38,214 nucleotides of DNA from Planctomycetota bacterium (GCA_013151185.1 JAADIU010000164.1:1-38214), one strand, 5' to 3'. Numbered from the stretch's first letter, positions 1 through 7,788 are shown. Notes: generated from the letters alone by a model not told the origin. A program made the numbers and translations.

Positions 1-126
1 AACGGACGCCTGGCTCATAGCTTGGCGAGAGATGCGGATTGGTCGGTTGTAGGTAAGACGTTTGTTCTTTGCGAGTCCAAGATGGAGACGCGGCTTCTCT
101 TGACGCGTCGATTGATCGAGGAATAG
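1..126 (+). CDS. C-terminal end of an unrecognised gene cut by the window edge
   Basis: Reading frame 1 is open from the first base to a TAG at 124-126 and gives 41 residues with no start inside the window. The fragment is charged and Arg/Leu-rich near its end (METRLLLTRRLIEE). The ribosome binding site of the next gene overlaps this stop codon, so both genes probably sit in one operon. Too little is visible to name a family. It is inferred to belong to the phage-like module that follows. Confidence 0.55.
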   Translation, partial: NGRLAHSLARDADWSVVGKTFVLCESKMETRLLLTRRLIEE

Positions 127-136
127 GAGCCGTTTG

Positions 137-631
137 ATGCAACGCGTTCGGATGCTGATCCCTCGGTTGCGTTCGGGGAGTGCGGATACGTCGGTTGAGT
201 CGTATGCGGATCTTGGTTCGGGAACGATCGACTATGCCCGACCGCTGCCGCCCGGTCGAAAACAATTGTGGCAGCGTAGTGCGGCTCATGTAGGCCATGT
301 TCAGGTGGGCCACTTGATGATCGGTCATCTGGATACGACGCAAGAGGATGGGCATGTTGAAGGTGTGCATTTGACGGAGGGGCATCTTGAGCCGACGGCT
401 GTGGTTGTGATGGATTCGCCACGCTATGTGTTTGGTCGGTTTCGTCATGCGCTGCGCATGTTTGATGATGCAGGCAATGCGAGTGCAATGAAGGCGGGCG
501 AAGTCGTACACACAATCAATTCGAGCCCGCCGGTACCCTTGGGTTTGGCGCGGAGCGCGTGGAACGCTACGACCAGGCAACTGCTGTTGACGTTTACGCC
601 TGTTCGGTTTCGTCCTGTTATCGGTAATTAG
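137..631 (+). CDS. Hypothetical protein with histidine pentapeptide repeats (phage-like module)
   Basis: The 164-residue product is not a recognised family. The start is the ATG at 137, placed 7 bases after AGGAG at 125-129, which overlaps the stop of the preceding gene. Residues 51-83 carry Gly-His-aliphatic motifs. Histidines fall at 54, 59 and 64, and again at 73, 78 and 83, so each triplet has an exact five-residue period. Short Gly-His periodic strands are seen in beta-solenoid parts of phage fibres and spikes, where His can bind metal, but that assignment is inference. The rest is a small globular-looking region with no signal peptide or membrane segment. It lies in a run of co-directional genes that look like a tail or fibre module. 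Confidence 0.6.
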   Translation: MQRVRMLIPRLRSGSADTSVESYADLGSGTIDYARPLPPGRKQLWQRSAAHVGHVQVGHLMIGHLDTTQEDGHVEGVHLTEGHLEPTAVVVMDSPRYVFGRFRHALRMFDDAGNASAMKAGEVVHTINSSPPVPLGLARSAWNATTRQLLLTFTPVRFRPVIGN

Positions 632-670
632 CTGAGAACATACGTCTATTTTGTGGAGTGGACTTGAGCG

Positions 671-1135
671 ATGCCTACATTTCCAAGCGAGCAGTTTCCA
701 TCCGACGCCACGATTCTTGCGCTGAACGGCCAGGAGGATCAGGCTACCGGGCTATTATACCTGCCCCGAGGTACCAATGCGAACAGTCAGCCGTCATACG
801 AGATACAGTACAACCGGAGGCAGCGTCGCGAGAATGCGATTCTGGCGGCGTTGCGGCAGGGAATGGTGGTCGATGAGAGTGGGCTGAACATCGGGGTTTA
901 TCCCATCGACTATACGATGGCGTCGACTCGCAAAGCATTCGATGGCGCGACGGGGGTAGCCGTTGCTGATGATTCGACAAGCAAGGTGTATATCGACAGC
1001 AGCAACGTGTTGCAGGTGGCGTCCGCATATCCCGTAGGTGTTTCCGGATTTCTTCCACTGGCTACCGTCATCGCATCCGCAGGTGTGTTGACCATTGAAG
1101 ACGACCGTGTTCTTGCGATCTTCGCCGTGTCATAG
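671..1135 (+). CDS. Hypothetical protein of the phage-like module
   Basis: The 154-residue product starts at the ATG at 671 behind a GGAG about 12 bases upstream. It has no signal peptide, no membrane segment and no motif I can name. The middle (residues 40-65) is rich in Arg, Gln and Asn, and the C-terminal 60 residues are small, hydrophobic and strand-rich, which is compatible with a virion structural or fibre-assembly protein. Its place between the His-repeat gene and a beta-helix gene supports that idea only by context. Codon use and base composition match the neighbours. Confidence 0.55.
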   Translation: MPTFPSEQFPSDATILALNGQEDQATGLLYLPRGTNANSQPSYEIQYNRRQRRENAILAALRQGMVVDESGLNIGVYPIDYTMASTRKAFDGATGVAVADDSTSKVYIDSSNVLQVASAYPVGVSGFLPLATVIASAGVLTIEDDRVLAIFAVS

Positions 1136-1206
1136 GAAGCCTCCTGTTTCTTGGTAGCTACGGCGCGAACCATCACGAATTCAAAGCAAGCCGAGAGAGC
1201 ATTGAT

Positions 1207-2316
1207 ATGACATTCGTAGAACGATTTGTGACAGCGAGCGCCGGCGGAGGTGGCAACGGGTCAGCGGGCAGCCCGTGGACGCTCGCCGAAGCTGCATCGT
1301 CGGCAGTAGCTGGCGACAGGGTCAATATTATTGCGGCGACTTATACCTTGTCAGCTGCGTTTTCGCCGGCGAGCGACGGGTCGCGATTCGCGCCGATCGT
1401 GTGGCGGGGTTATACGACGACACCGGGCGATGCGTCGTCACCAGTGGTCACCCTTGACATCAATGGCTTGGCTCAACATGTGATTGACTGTTTGCGTCCG
1501 TATCACAGATTCGAAAACCTCACCGTGACAGGGAACGCTGGTGTGGGCGGAGCCATCTTCGGATTTTCCATCCTCGGCGACGTGAATGTTCTCTATCGCT
1601 GTCGCGCGACTCTGACGAATCGTGGTGTGCGCCTTCCCGGACAGGGCTCACAGCTCATCGGCTGCGAGGTTGATCGTTGGACCTCGGGGGGCGGTGTGCA
1701 GATCAGCGGGGACAATGCTGCTGCAATCGGATGCTACGTTCACGATGGGGGCGGATTCGGTTGCGGTTTCAGCGCTCCGAGTTCGGGCGGCTACTACTAC
1801 TGCGTCTCGGCGGGCAATGTCGATCATGGGTTTGCGGCTGGCCAGTCGGGCGGCACGTTGCATCGCTGGTTGGTGAACTGCGTTGCCCACGGAAATTCCG
1901 GCCATGGTGTTTCGATTAACGGCTCGACGGAAGGGCAACCATTCCTACTGGCCAACTGTCTTTGTACGGACAACGCACTCTTTGGAATCGGAGGTACGAA
2001 CATTGCAACCGGTACGCCGCATGTGATTCTTCTGGGCTGTGGGTTTCGAGGAAACGGAAGCGGCGATGTCGATGCAGCGGCAGAGGTGTTCGAGCCGAAT
2101 GGCCGGGTTGCACTGGCTGAAGACCCGTTCGTTGATCCTTCGGCGGGTGACTTTCGGATTCGGGCGTCGGCTGCCTCTGTTCTCGGGACGGGGTATCCGA
2201 TGGAGTTGATGGTCGAGGGCATTGTCGGCGTTTCTGGTGGTTCGCCGGATCTTGGCGTGCTTCAGCAACGCGTTCGCCCGTTGGTGAATCCCGGTTTCAT
2301 AGGAGCATTTGGATGA
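1207..2316 (+). CDS. Right-handed parallel beta-helix protein (pectate-lyase/tailspike-like fold)
   Basis: The 369-residue product opens with a PGAGG-like start typical of beta-helix proteins of the PbH1 type: a TASAGGGGNGSAGSPW segment at residues 9-24, followed by a conserved-looking LAEAASSAVAGDRVNI stretch. Many short rungs follow, such as GCYVHDGG, NCVAHGNSGHG and NCLCTDNALFGI, with regular Asn/Cys/Gly ladders between about residues 80 and 280. It has no signal peptide, which fits a phage tailspike or fibre better than a secreted polysaccharide lyase. No catalytic residues can be assigned. The stop overlaps the start of the next gene by four bases (ATGA, 2313-2316), which indicates translational coupling. 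Confidence 0.65.
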   Translation: MTFVERFVTASAGGGGNGSAGSPWTLAEAASSAVAGDRVNIIAATYTLSAAFSPASDGSRFAPIVWRGYTTTPGDASSPVVTLDINGLAQHVIDCLRPYHRFENLTVTGNAGVGGAIFGFSILGDVNVLYRCRATLTNRGVRLPGQGSQLIGCEVDRWTSGGGVQISGDNAAAIGCYVHDGGGFGCGFSAPSSGGYYYCVSAGNVDHGFAAGQSGGTLHRWLVNCVAHGNSGHGVSINGSTEGQPFLLANCLCTDNALFGIGGTNIATGTPHVILLGCGFRGNGSGDVDAAAEVFEPNGRVALAEDPFVDPSAGDFRIRASAASVLGTGYPMELMVEGIVGVSGGSPDLGVLQQRVRPLVNPGFIGAFG

Positions 2317-2831
2317 TTTCATTTCCGGAAGACAGCCAGGATGTCACTGTCGAGGTGTTTGCGGTTGCGGACTTGACCGGCTTGCCCGCGACCGGGCTCA
2401 CGTTTTCAGACGTCAGCGTTTACTACGTTCGCAACCGTTCGGTATCGGTGCAGATTGTACTATCGGCGCTTGCGGGGCCGAGTGCGGCTCACACTGATGG
2501 CGGGTTTGTTGAGATCGACGCAACCGGCGCGCCTGGTTGGTATCGATTGGATCTTCCCGATGCCGTATTGGCAGCCGGGGCGAACACGGTGACGGTCATC
2601 CCCGCTTCGGTTGGCTTTCTTTTTGCCCCGGTCCGGGCGCAAATCGGAGCGGTCATGTCGGCAAGCCTCGCCAACGAGGTGCATTTATGCAAGGCCGCTC
2701 TGGTCAATAGACGTGTCCACACGATTTCGACGGGTGTGGATGAGATCAAGGACGACGACGGTGTCTCCACGCTGGTCACGATGACGCCCCAGGACGGTGG
2801 TGATGATATCGTTGAGGTGATCCCGTCGTAG
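2313..2831 (+). CDS. Hypothetical protein coupled to the beta-helix gene
   Basis: The 172-residue product overlaps the preceding gene by ATGA, with AGGAG at 2301-2305 as ribosome binding site. The first 110 residues look like one beta-sandwich: a DVTVEVFAVADLTGLPATGL opening and a GGFVEIDATGAPGWYRLDLP core. Similar segments occur in phage-associated proteins that describe a modifier or deflection value on a structural subunit, but I cannot name the family with certainty. The C-terminus is Asp/Glu-rich (DEIKDDDGVSTL, then a short acidic tail). No signal peptide or membrane helix is present. It is inferred to be a structural or accessory part of the phage-like module. Confidence 0.55.
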   Translation: MISFPEDSQDVTVEVFAVADLTGLPATGLTFSDVSVYYVRNRSVSVQIVLSALAGPSAAHTDGGFVEIDATGAPGWYRLDLPDAVLAAGANTVTVIPASVGFLFAPVRAQIGAVMSASLANEVHLCKAALVNRRVHTISTGVDEIKDDDGVSTLVTMTPQDGGDDIVEVIPS

Positions 2832-2847
2832 GTGTGGGAGAGTTTGC

Positions 2848-3567
2848 ATGTCCGAGCTACTTGAGCGCTGGCTGTTGCACTACGATTCGATTCATCGCGG
2901 CTGGACGCCGGCGGGGATTGCAAATGGTGTGACTGCGACGAACGGTTTTGCGTTTCCGCGGATCATGGGCGGGTACAATTTGTATCGCTCACCCGTCGGA
3001 GCCGCCGCTTCGGATCCCCAACTGATCGTGGGTGCTTCGGGGGCAAACGCATCCAGCATCGAGACGTTTGCTTGGGCGATTGCGCCGGCGCTGTCTGATC
3101 AGCGGTTTATTCTGAGGTCGATTGGAGGTGGCGGCGTGGAGAGTGCGCCGTCGAGCGATGAGGTCGGCGTTGCGTTTGACATTCTTGGCAATCCGGAGCC
3201 GCTAGTTCCCAACGCGCCGCATGACCTCTCAATCGATCAGAGTGCTGCGGGAAGCTTCACGTTGACGTGGTCGTATTCGGAGCACAGGCAGGGCGCGGCG
3301 CCGGTTTTGTTCAGTGCGTTTACTGACGGTGGGGCTGGCATTGTGGACTATGGGATTTCCATCGGCGACGTTGCGTATCGTGCCAGAGGTGGGCGATACT
3401 CGTTCGTCACCGGTCCGCATTCGCACGACGGGGAGTTCGCGTTTTCGGTTCGGGCGGTTACCGCTGCGGGCGATGACGATGGCAATGTTCAGGTTGTCGC
3501 GGGCTTGGCGGATGCTTTGGCGCCGGCTTTACCGGGCGTTGTGCTGACGGAAATTGTGGAGGCGTAG
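2848..3567 (+). CDS. Hypothetical protein with a fibronectin-type-III-like segment
   Basis: The 239-residue product begins at the ATG at 2848 behind GGGAGAG. Residues 1-110 contain a sandwich-like stretch with a GGYNLYRSPVGAAASDPQLI element, which resembles the strand pattern of FnIII modules with a Tyr-x-Leu-Tyr-Arg core. A second module begins near residue 120 with PNAPHDLSIDQSAAGSFTLT and ends near 225. Both are typical of phage or extracellular adhesive proteins. No signal sequence is present, so delivery as part of a particle is more likely than Sec export. It is separated from its upstream neighbour by 16 bases and from the downstream one by a single base. Confidence 0.55.
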   Translation: MSELLERWLLHYDSIHRGWTPAGIANGVTATNGFAFPRIMGGYNLYRSPVGAAASDPQLIVGASGANASSIETFAWAIAPALSDQRFILRSIGGGGVESAPSSDEVGVAFDILGNPEPLVPNAPHDLSIDQSAAGSFTLTWSYSEHRQGAAPVLFSAFTDGGAGIVDYGISIGDVAYRARGGRYSFVTGPHSHDGEFAFSVRAVTAAGDDDGNVQVVAGLADALAPALPGVVLTEIVEA

Positions 3568-3568
3568 T

Positions 3569-3925
3569 ATGAAGGTGAGGCGACTGGCAGAACTCAAGCG
3601 ATCGCAGGCGCGGTTGCTCGAACGTTTGCGCGAAGAGCCGATCGTTGGTATTGGTGAACCTCCCGCCCCACTTGCACCCGCCGGTTCCGTGGTGGTCGGC
3701 TTCGGTCGTGTCAGTGCGATCGTCAATGCCGACCCGCAGTTGGGCGACCACCTCATCGTGGCGAGGCAGCAATTCGTCGGTCAACCGCCGACAGTCAGCG
3801 ATGACGCTACCCCGCCCCGCGTTCACTATCCAGGCCCTGGTGGACAAATTCTCGACTACGCTGTTGACGAATTCGTACTTTCGTGTCGCGTGGGTGGTGT
3901 TGCCATCGCGTTGAAGCTGAGTTGA
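3569..3925 (+). CDS. Hypothetical protein, last gene of the phage-like module
   Basis: The 118-residue product starts at the ATG at 3569, one base after the upstream stop codon, with GGAGG at 3558-3562 giving a 7-base spacer. An upstream in-frame TTG is ignored because the ATG has the better site. The N-terminus is a short basic helix ([20 protein letters not shown]) that could form a coiled coil. It is followed by a Pro/Ala linker and a small beta-rich C-terminal half. No family is recognised. The operon appears to end here, since the next gene has its own promoter. Confidence 0.5.
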   Translation: MKVRRLAELKRSQARLLERLREEPIVGIGEPPAPLAPAGSVVVGFGRVSAIVNADPQLGDHLIVARQQFVGQPPTVSDDATPPRVHYPGPGGQILDYAVDEFVLSCRVGGVAIALKLS

Positions 3926-3948
3926 TCACGCTGCGATCGTAGCCGTCC

Positions 3949-3977
3949 TTGGCTTGGTCTCGCGGTCTGCGTATACT
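3949..3977 (+). promoter_or_regulatory. Sigma-70-like promoter for phhB
   Basis: TTGGCT at 3949-3954 and TATACT at 3972-3977 are separated by 17 bases. The expected start of transcription, near 3984, is only about three bases before the ATG at 3987, so the transcript may be leaderless. No Shine-Dalgarno sequence precedes that ATG, which agrees with this. Confidence 0.45.
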
Positions 3978-3986
3978 GCTTCTACT

Positions 3987-4283
3987 ATGCAGACACTTCG
4001 TAAGTCTACCGATTCTGAAATTGCGTCCGGCCTAGCTGAGTTGAGCGGCTGGGATGTTCGCGATGGCAAACTTCATCGGGAGTTGCAATTCGATGATTTT
4101 GTTTCGGCATGGGGTTTCATGTCGCAGGTTGCCCTGTTGGCCGAGAAGTTGAATCACCATCCGGAGTGGTTCAACGTTTGGAACCGTGTCGTTATCGATC
4201 TATCCACCCACGATGTCGACGGCATAAGCCGCAAGGATTTCGAGCTTGCTGCTGCGATCGACAAACTCGCCGGTTCATCCTGA
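3987..4283 (+). CDS. phhB: Pterin-4a-carbinolamine dehydratase
   Basis: The 98-residue product matches the short pterin-4a-carbinolamine dehydratase family, which dehydrates 4a-hydroxytetrahydropterin and helps recycle the pterin cofactor of aromatic amino acid hydroxylases in the cytoplasm. The family signature is visible as [20 protein letters not shown] followed by STHD: two adjacent histidines, Pro, an aromatic, a tryptophan region, then His-Asp. Length is normal for the family (about 95-110). The ATG at 3987 is preferred over an in-frame TTG at 3954 because the added residues lie inside the promoter and are not family-like. No hydroxylase gene is nearby, so its role here could also be in another pterin or molybdopterin-related process. 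Confidence 0.88.
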   Translation: MQTLRKSTDSEIASGLAELSGWDVRDGKLHRELQFDDFVSAWGFMSQVALLAEKLNHHPEWFNVWNRVVIDLSTHDVDGISRKDFELAAAIDKLAGSS

Positions 4284-4334
4284 AAACTTCAGTAGTTCTC
4301 CTTCAAACCGCCTCGAACAAATGTAGGTATCCCG

Positions 4335-4363
4335 TCGTTACCTTCGATGGCTCCCGTTATAAT
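4335..4363 (+). promoter_or_regulatory. Promoter with perfect -10 box
   Basis: TATAAT at 4358-4363 is a perfect -10 element. A weak -35 (TCGTTA, 4335-4340) lies 17 bases upstream. Transcription would start near 4370 and leave a leader of about 33 bases that contains the GGAGG used by the gene at 4403. Confidence 0.45.
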
Positions 4364-4402
4364 GGGCACGTTCACCAGTGTTTCCTGGAGGTGGAAGACG
4401 AC

Positions 4403-4963
4403 GTGCAATCATCCAACCAAACAAGCGATGACCGTTCGGGCGTAGACTCTCGGCTTGCCGAGATGTTGAAAGAGTTGAAGCGACTTCGGCGTTCTTTTCG
4501 ACTATTGGCCCTTGCCAGCATTCTTCTAGCGGCGGGAGTCGTGACCGCTTCCCTCGTGTATGTGTTTGCTTCCCATCGTGTGGTTCGGGCGGAGCGGTTT
4601 GAATTGGTGGACCGTCAAACGGGTGCCGTCACTGTGGTGGCGTTTGGCGATGCAGCGATGGCAAAGAAGCTAAACGCGGAGCAGGACGCGCGGGATCGAT
4701 TCGGCAGAGGGGCGATGGTTGGTTCGGTGAAGCTGACACCGGTATGGTCCGACGATGGGTCCATTCAAATCTTGGCGGAGAATCTTGCCAAACCTCCGGA
4801 CGTTCGCGAAGCCCGTCAGCGGTCTTTGCGGCGACCCGAGCGTGCCAAGAAACCAACACATGCCAAGAAGCGCCGCAAATCGCGAGGTCGAAGGATGCTG
4901 ACGCAGGTGGCTGCGACAAAGGGTCATGGAATTGGCGGTGATGGGAAGCGCGGCGACGAATAA
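4403..4963 (+). CDS. Small single-pass membrane protein of unknown function
   Basis: The 186-residue product starts at a GTG at 4403, chosen because GGAGG (4387-4391) lies 11 bases upstream and a promoter with a perfect -10 box lies just before it. A GTG at 4391 overlaps the Shine-Dalgarno and is rejected. Residues 1-32 are polar and contain a short charged helix (MLKELKRLRR). A hydrophobic helix spans about 33-56. The part beyond it (60-130) has a compact alternating pattern (FELVDRQTGAVTVVAFGD), suggesting a small periplasmic or cytoplasmic domain. The last 50 residues are extremely Lys/Arg-rich and probably disordered. No family is recognised. Confidence 0.6.
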   Translation: MQSSNQTSDDRSGVDSRLAEMLKELKRLRRSFRLLALASILLAAGVVTASLVYVFASHRVVRAERFELVDRQTGAVTVVAFGDAAMAKKLNAEQDARDRFGRGAMVGSVKLTPVWSDDGSIQILAENLAKPPDVREARQRSLRRPERAKKPTHAKKRRKSRGRRMLTQVAATKGHGIGGDGKRGDE

Positions 4964-4995
4964 CGAAGTGATGGATGACGCGGTGTGCGAATCAC

Positions 4996-5077
4996 TGCGC
5001 GAGCCCGGAGTCGAACCGGGACGGGTTACCCCACAGGATCCTAAATCCTGCGCGTCTGCCAATTCCGCCACTCGCGC
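4996..5077 (-). tRNA. tRNA-Leu (anticodon UAG)
   Basis: On the minus strand the acceptor stem GCGCGAG (5071-5077) pairs with CTCGCGC (4997-5003), followed by discriminator A at 4996. The anticodon stem is CAGGA/TCCTG around loop TTTAGGA, giving anticodon UAG. A GGTTCGACTCC T-arm and a long variable arm are present, which is the class II form expected for leucine. The 82-nt gene does not encode CCA. It lies just downstream of frr, whose stop codon is at 5113. Confidence 0.95.
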
Positions 5078-5112
5078 TGGGTTGTTGTTGCCGTTGATCA
5101 GAGCAGGCGATT

Positions 5113-5673
5113 CTAAATCTCGTCGATCTCTTTGCTCTTTGCCGTGATCAGATTGTCGATTTCTCCCTCGTTTTTCTTGATAATTTTTTGAATCGCTTCC
5201 TTTGCGTTGTCGGCATCGTCTTCGGTGATGGTTGACGCTTTTTTGTCTGCGTCGATTTTTTTGATCACGTCACGGCGGACGTTTCGCAGGGCTACTTTCT
5301 GTTCTTCGCCCATGCTCTTCACCTGTCCAGCCAGTTGTTTTCTACGCTCGCCCGACAGCGGCGGAATGGGCAGGCGGATCATTTTTCCATCGGACGATGG
5401 CGTGATGCCCACGTTCGACGTTTGGATTCCCTTTTCGATATCCTTGATCGTTGTTGGGTCGAACGGCTTGACGACGAGTGTGGACGGTTCCGGCGACGTG
5501 ATGCTGGCCAACTCCCGCAGTTCCATCGTGCTACCGTAGGAGGCGACTTCGATTTTGACGTGCTCGACCAGACCAGGTGTCGCCCGTCCGGTGCGCACGC
5601 CACGAAGCTCATCCTTGAGGTACTCGATGACCTTGGTCATGTGCTCGCGACAGGTGTTTTCGTATTGGCTCAT
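5113..5673 (-). CDS. frr: Ribosome recycling factor
   Basis: Ribosome recycling factor splits the post-termination ribosome together with EF-G. The 186-residue length equals the family norm of about 185. Family blocks are clear: GVRTGRATPGLVEHVKIE near residues 25-42, the hinge-region YGSTMELRELASIT, VKPFDPTTIKDIEKGI, and the long C-terminal helix RRKQLAGQVKSMGEEQKVALR. It is the last protein gene of the rpsB-tsf-pyrH-frr block and starts 93 bases after the pyrH stop. The start ATG at 5673 is fixed by the family N-terminus. Confidence 0.97.
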   Translation of the reverse strand: MSQYENTCREHMTKVIEYLKDELRGVRTGRATPGLVEHVKIEVASYGSTMELRELASITSPEPSTLVVKPFDPTTIKDIEKGIQTSNVGITPSSDGKMIRLPIPPLSGERRKQLAGQVKSMGEEQKVALRNVRRDVIKKIDADKKASTITEDDADNAKEAIQKIIKKNEGEIDNLITAKSKEIDEI

Positions 5674-5766
5674 GTTTGGTTTCTTTCACGCAGCAGGCTT
5701 CGGTTTCGACTTTGCATTGATGTCGGTTCGCATTGACGTCGGTTTGTGGTCAGGGTTCAGCCCGAA

Positions 5767-6531
5767 TCAAGATTCGGCATCCACCAGTGTACCAATCACC
5801 TTTCCGCAAACAACGTCGCGCATGCTATTCGGTGTTCTAAGGTTGAACACAACGATAGGAACACCGCTTCGCTGGCAAAGGTCGATCGCCGAAACGTCCA
5901 TGACTTCCAGCCGAGAATTGATCACGTCGTTGTACGACAAATGTTTGAAGAGTTTGGCTTCCGGGTTCTTCATCGGGTCGGAGTCGTACACCCCTTCGAC
6001 TTTCGTGGCTTTGAGGACCGCGTCGGCATTGATTTCGGAGGCGCGAAGTGCAGCCCCCGTGTCGGTTGTGACGAAGGGGTTTCCCGTGCCCGCTGCAAAA
6101 ATAACGACCCGCCCTTTTTCGAGGTGACGGATGGCGCGGCGACGAATGAACCGTTCGCAGACGCGGTCCACATTGATGGCGCTTTGCACCCGCGTGGCGA
6201 CACCCATTGATTCCAGCGTGTCCTGAATCGCCAAGGCGTTGATGACTGTGCCCAACATGCCCATGTAATGCCCGGTGGCTTCTTCGATTTGCGCGTGGCG
6301 GGCGATCTGCGAACCGCGAACGATGTTCCCACCGCCAACAACGACGGCTACTTCGCCACCGAGATCGTGAACAGCTTTGATTTCCGAACCGAGGCGTTTC
6401 AATTCGTCCGCATCGATTCCAAAACCACCGTCAGTGCACAAGCCTTCACCGCTGATTTTGAGAACGACTCGTTTGTATTTGAGATCCGATTCGGGACCCG
6501 GCTTTTGATCGAGGGTTTCGATGAGCATCAT
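5767..6531 (-). CDS. pyrH: UMP kinase (uridylate kinase)
   Basis: UMP kinase phosphorylates UMP to UDP with ATP in pyrimidine nucleotide synthesis. It belongs to the amino acid kinase fold, and bacterial forms are usually UTP-inhibited hexamers. Visible motifs are YKRVVLKISGEGL at about residue 19, VVVGGGNIVRG at about 64-74, FAAGTGNPFVTTDTGAALRA in the middle, and DAVLKATKVEGVYDSDP for nucleotide binding. The 254-residue length includes an N-terminal extension of about 15 residues over E. coli PyrH. Two adjacent ATGs (6531 and 6528) follow a GGAAAGAAG sequence and either may be used. The gene lies downstream of the tsf terminator, so it probably has its own promoter in the 165-base gap. Confidence 0.96.
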   Translation of the reverse strand: MMLIETLDQKPGPESDLKYKRVVLKISGEGLCTDGGFGIDADELKRLGSEIKAVHDLGGEVAVVVGGGNIVRGSQIARHAQIEEATGHYMGMLGTVINALAIQDTLESMGVATRVQSAINVDRVCERFIRRRAIRHLEKGRVVIFAAGTGNPFVTTDTGAALRASEINADAVLKATKVEGVYDSDPMKNPEAKLFKHLSYNDVINSRLEVMDVSAIDLCQRSGVPIVVFNLRTPNSMRDVVCGKVIGTLVDAES

Positions 6532-6560
6532 GCTTCTTTCCGAGTTTCGTTGTCACGTCC

Positions 6561-6600
6561 GTCCCCCACCCTTCCGCTTCGCTCAAGGATGGGGCACCCG
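6561..6600 (+). repeat. 40-bp hairpin repeat, copy 1 (tsf-pyrH gap)
   Basis: This 40-bp element matches the element at 7789-7828 at 39 of 40 positions and in the same orientation. It folds as CCCCACCCTT paired with AAGGATGGGG (one mismatch) around the loop CCGCTTCGCTC. It lies in a noncoding gap. A diverged third copy is found at 34113-34149. Confidence 0.85.
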
Positions 6601-6651
6601 GCAGGTCGCGCGTCTACTCTTGACTGCGACATCTCATCCGCAGGGCGAACC

Positions 6652-6675
6652 AAAAAAAAGGAGCCTTTCGGCTCC
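6652..6675 (-). terminator. Intrinsic terminator after tsf
   Basis: Read on the minus strand this is GGAGCC, a GAAA tetraloop, GGCTCC, and then eight T residues. It begins 20 bases after the tsf stop codon. The six-base GC-rich stem and the U tract make it a textbook Rho-independent terminator. It separates rpsB-tsf from pyrH-frr. Confidence 0.9.
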
Positions 6676-6695
6676 GGAGTTTCTTGAGGTGGCGA

Positions 6696-7520
6696 TTACG
6701 CCCCGACGACGACGAGGACCATTTCGGTCACGTCGGTGACGCCGTTTTCTTTGAGCACGTCTTTGACTTTCTTCTTGCCATAGACATCGCTGCGGGCGTG
6801 CTCCTGTTCGAGCAAAACGATTTCTGAGCAGTAGGCATTGACTTTGCCTTCCGCGATTTTGTCGACCACGCCTTCGGGCTTGCCCGATTCTTTGGCGTCG
6901 GCGATTGCTTTCTCGCGGATTTCGGTAATTTTTTCTGCGGGTACGCCATCGCGATTGACGGCAACCGGTTTGTGGAAGGTCGCGTGCATCGCGGTGTTCT
7001 TGCCGACATCGTCATTGCTTGGTTTGCCGACCATCGCCAGCATCGCCGCGCTCTTGCCGTCGTGGTGGACGTAAGCCGCGAGTGCATCACCGGTCAGTTT
7101 TCGGCAGATGCCAATGTTCATCGTTTCCTGCAACTTGCCGTAGACATCGGTGATGGCGGCTTCGTTGGCCGCGTGGACCGCTTCGGCTTTCGGGGCGTTG
7201 TCGTCTCCCTTGGCGACGAATTCAGCCAACGAATTCGCCAACGAAATGAACATTTCGTTCTTGCCGACGGGGGCAGTTTCGCAGCGAAGTTCGACGATCC
7301 CGCCTGTCGCGCCGTCAGCGGAGATGTAAACACCCACGCGCCCTTCGCCGGTTTCGCGGTCAGAGCGGGTTTCCATTTTGCCTTTGTGTTTTTCCTTCAA
7401 CCACTCGATCGCTGCGGCTTCATCGCCTGCGTTGGCGGTGAGGGCCTGCTTGCACTCCATCATCGGGAGGCCGGTTTTCTTTCTCAGGGCCATCACCTGG
7501 GAGGCGGTTAGTTCTGCCAT
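6696..7520 (-). CDS. tsf: Translation elongation factor Ts
   Basis: EF-Ts is the nucleotide exchange factor of EF-Tu. The N-terminal UBA-like domain is clear (ASQVMALRKKTGLPMMECKQ, residues 7-26), followed by the core with GYISADG-like and VELRCETAPVGKNEMF segments. The later stretch CSEIVLLEQ matches the C-terminal core. At 274 residues the length is close to normal. The ATG at 7520 is preceded by AAGGAGAA. The gene follows rpsB after an unusually long 384-base gap and ends just before a strong intrinsic terminator. Direct copies of a 40-bp repeat lie on both sides of it. Confidence 0.96.
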   Translation of the reverse strand: MAELTASQVMALRKKTGLPMMECKQALTANAGDEAAAIEWLKEKHKGKMETRSDRETGEGRVGVYISADGATGGIVELRCETAPVGKNEMFISLANSLAEFVAKGDDNAPKAEAVHAANEAAITDVYGKLQETMNIGICRKLTGDALAAYVHHDGKSAAMLAMVGKPSNDDVGKNTAMHATFHKPVAVNRDGVPAEKITEIREKAIADAKESGKPEGVVDKIAEGKVNAYCSEIVLLEQEHARSDVYGKKKVKDVLKENGVTDVTEMVLVVVGA

Positions 7521-7727
7521 GACTGCTGTTCTCCTTCGGTCGGCTTACATGTCGTTGGCCGACGGGTTGCTGCGTTTGTATTTCTTGCCAGTATTTTTGA
7601 TCAGTTCAACAGTGTGTTTCTATCTATCGTGGACGTTGTGTCCTGTTGGTTCGGGGCGCGTCGGATTGTCGAGAGCGAATCAATTCATCGACCGTAGCGG
7701 ACAGACCCAGATGCCAACGGCTAAGCC

Positions 7728-7780
7728 AGTGTGAACCGTAGGCAAGTACGAACCCACAGATCAGTATGAACCCACTCGTG
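7728..7780. repeat. Three imperfect 17/18-bp tandem units
   Basis: Units begin at 7728, 7745 and 7763 and share the pattern AGTRYGAACC followed by a variable tail. The second and third share AGTAYGAACCCAC with one difference in 13 bases. The array lies directly beside the 40-bp hairpin repeat in the rpsB-tsf gap. Confidence 0.6.
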
Positions 7781-7788
7781 GCTTGTCA

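Noticed and set aside
15-515. Minus-strand frame of 166 codons near the left edge
   Set aside because: It is antisense to the His-repeat gene, and its product is a mirror of the repetitive DNA (His/Pro-rich) with no ribosome binding site.
4670-5071. Minus-strand frame starting MAELADAQDLGSCGVTRPGS
   Set aside because: It is the well-known artefact of translating a tRNA gene; it begins inside tRNA-Leu and is antisense to the membrane protein gene.
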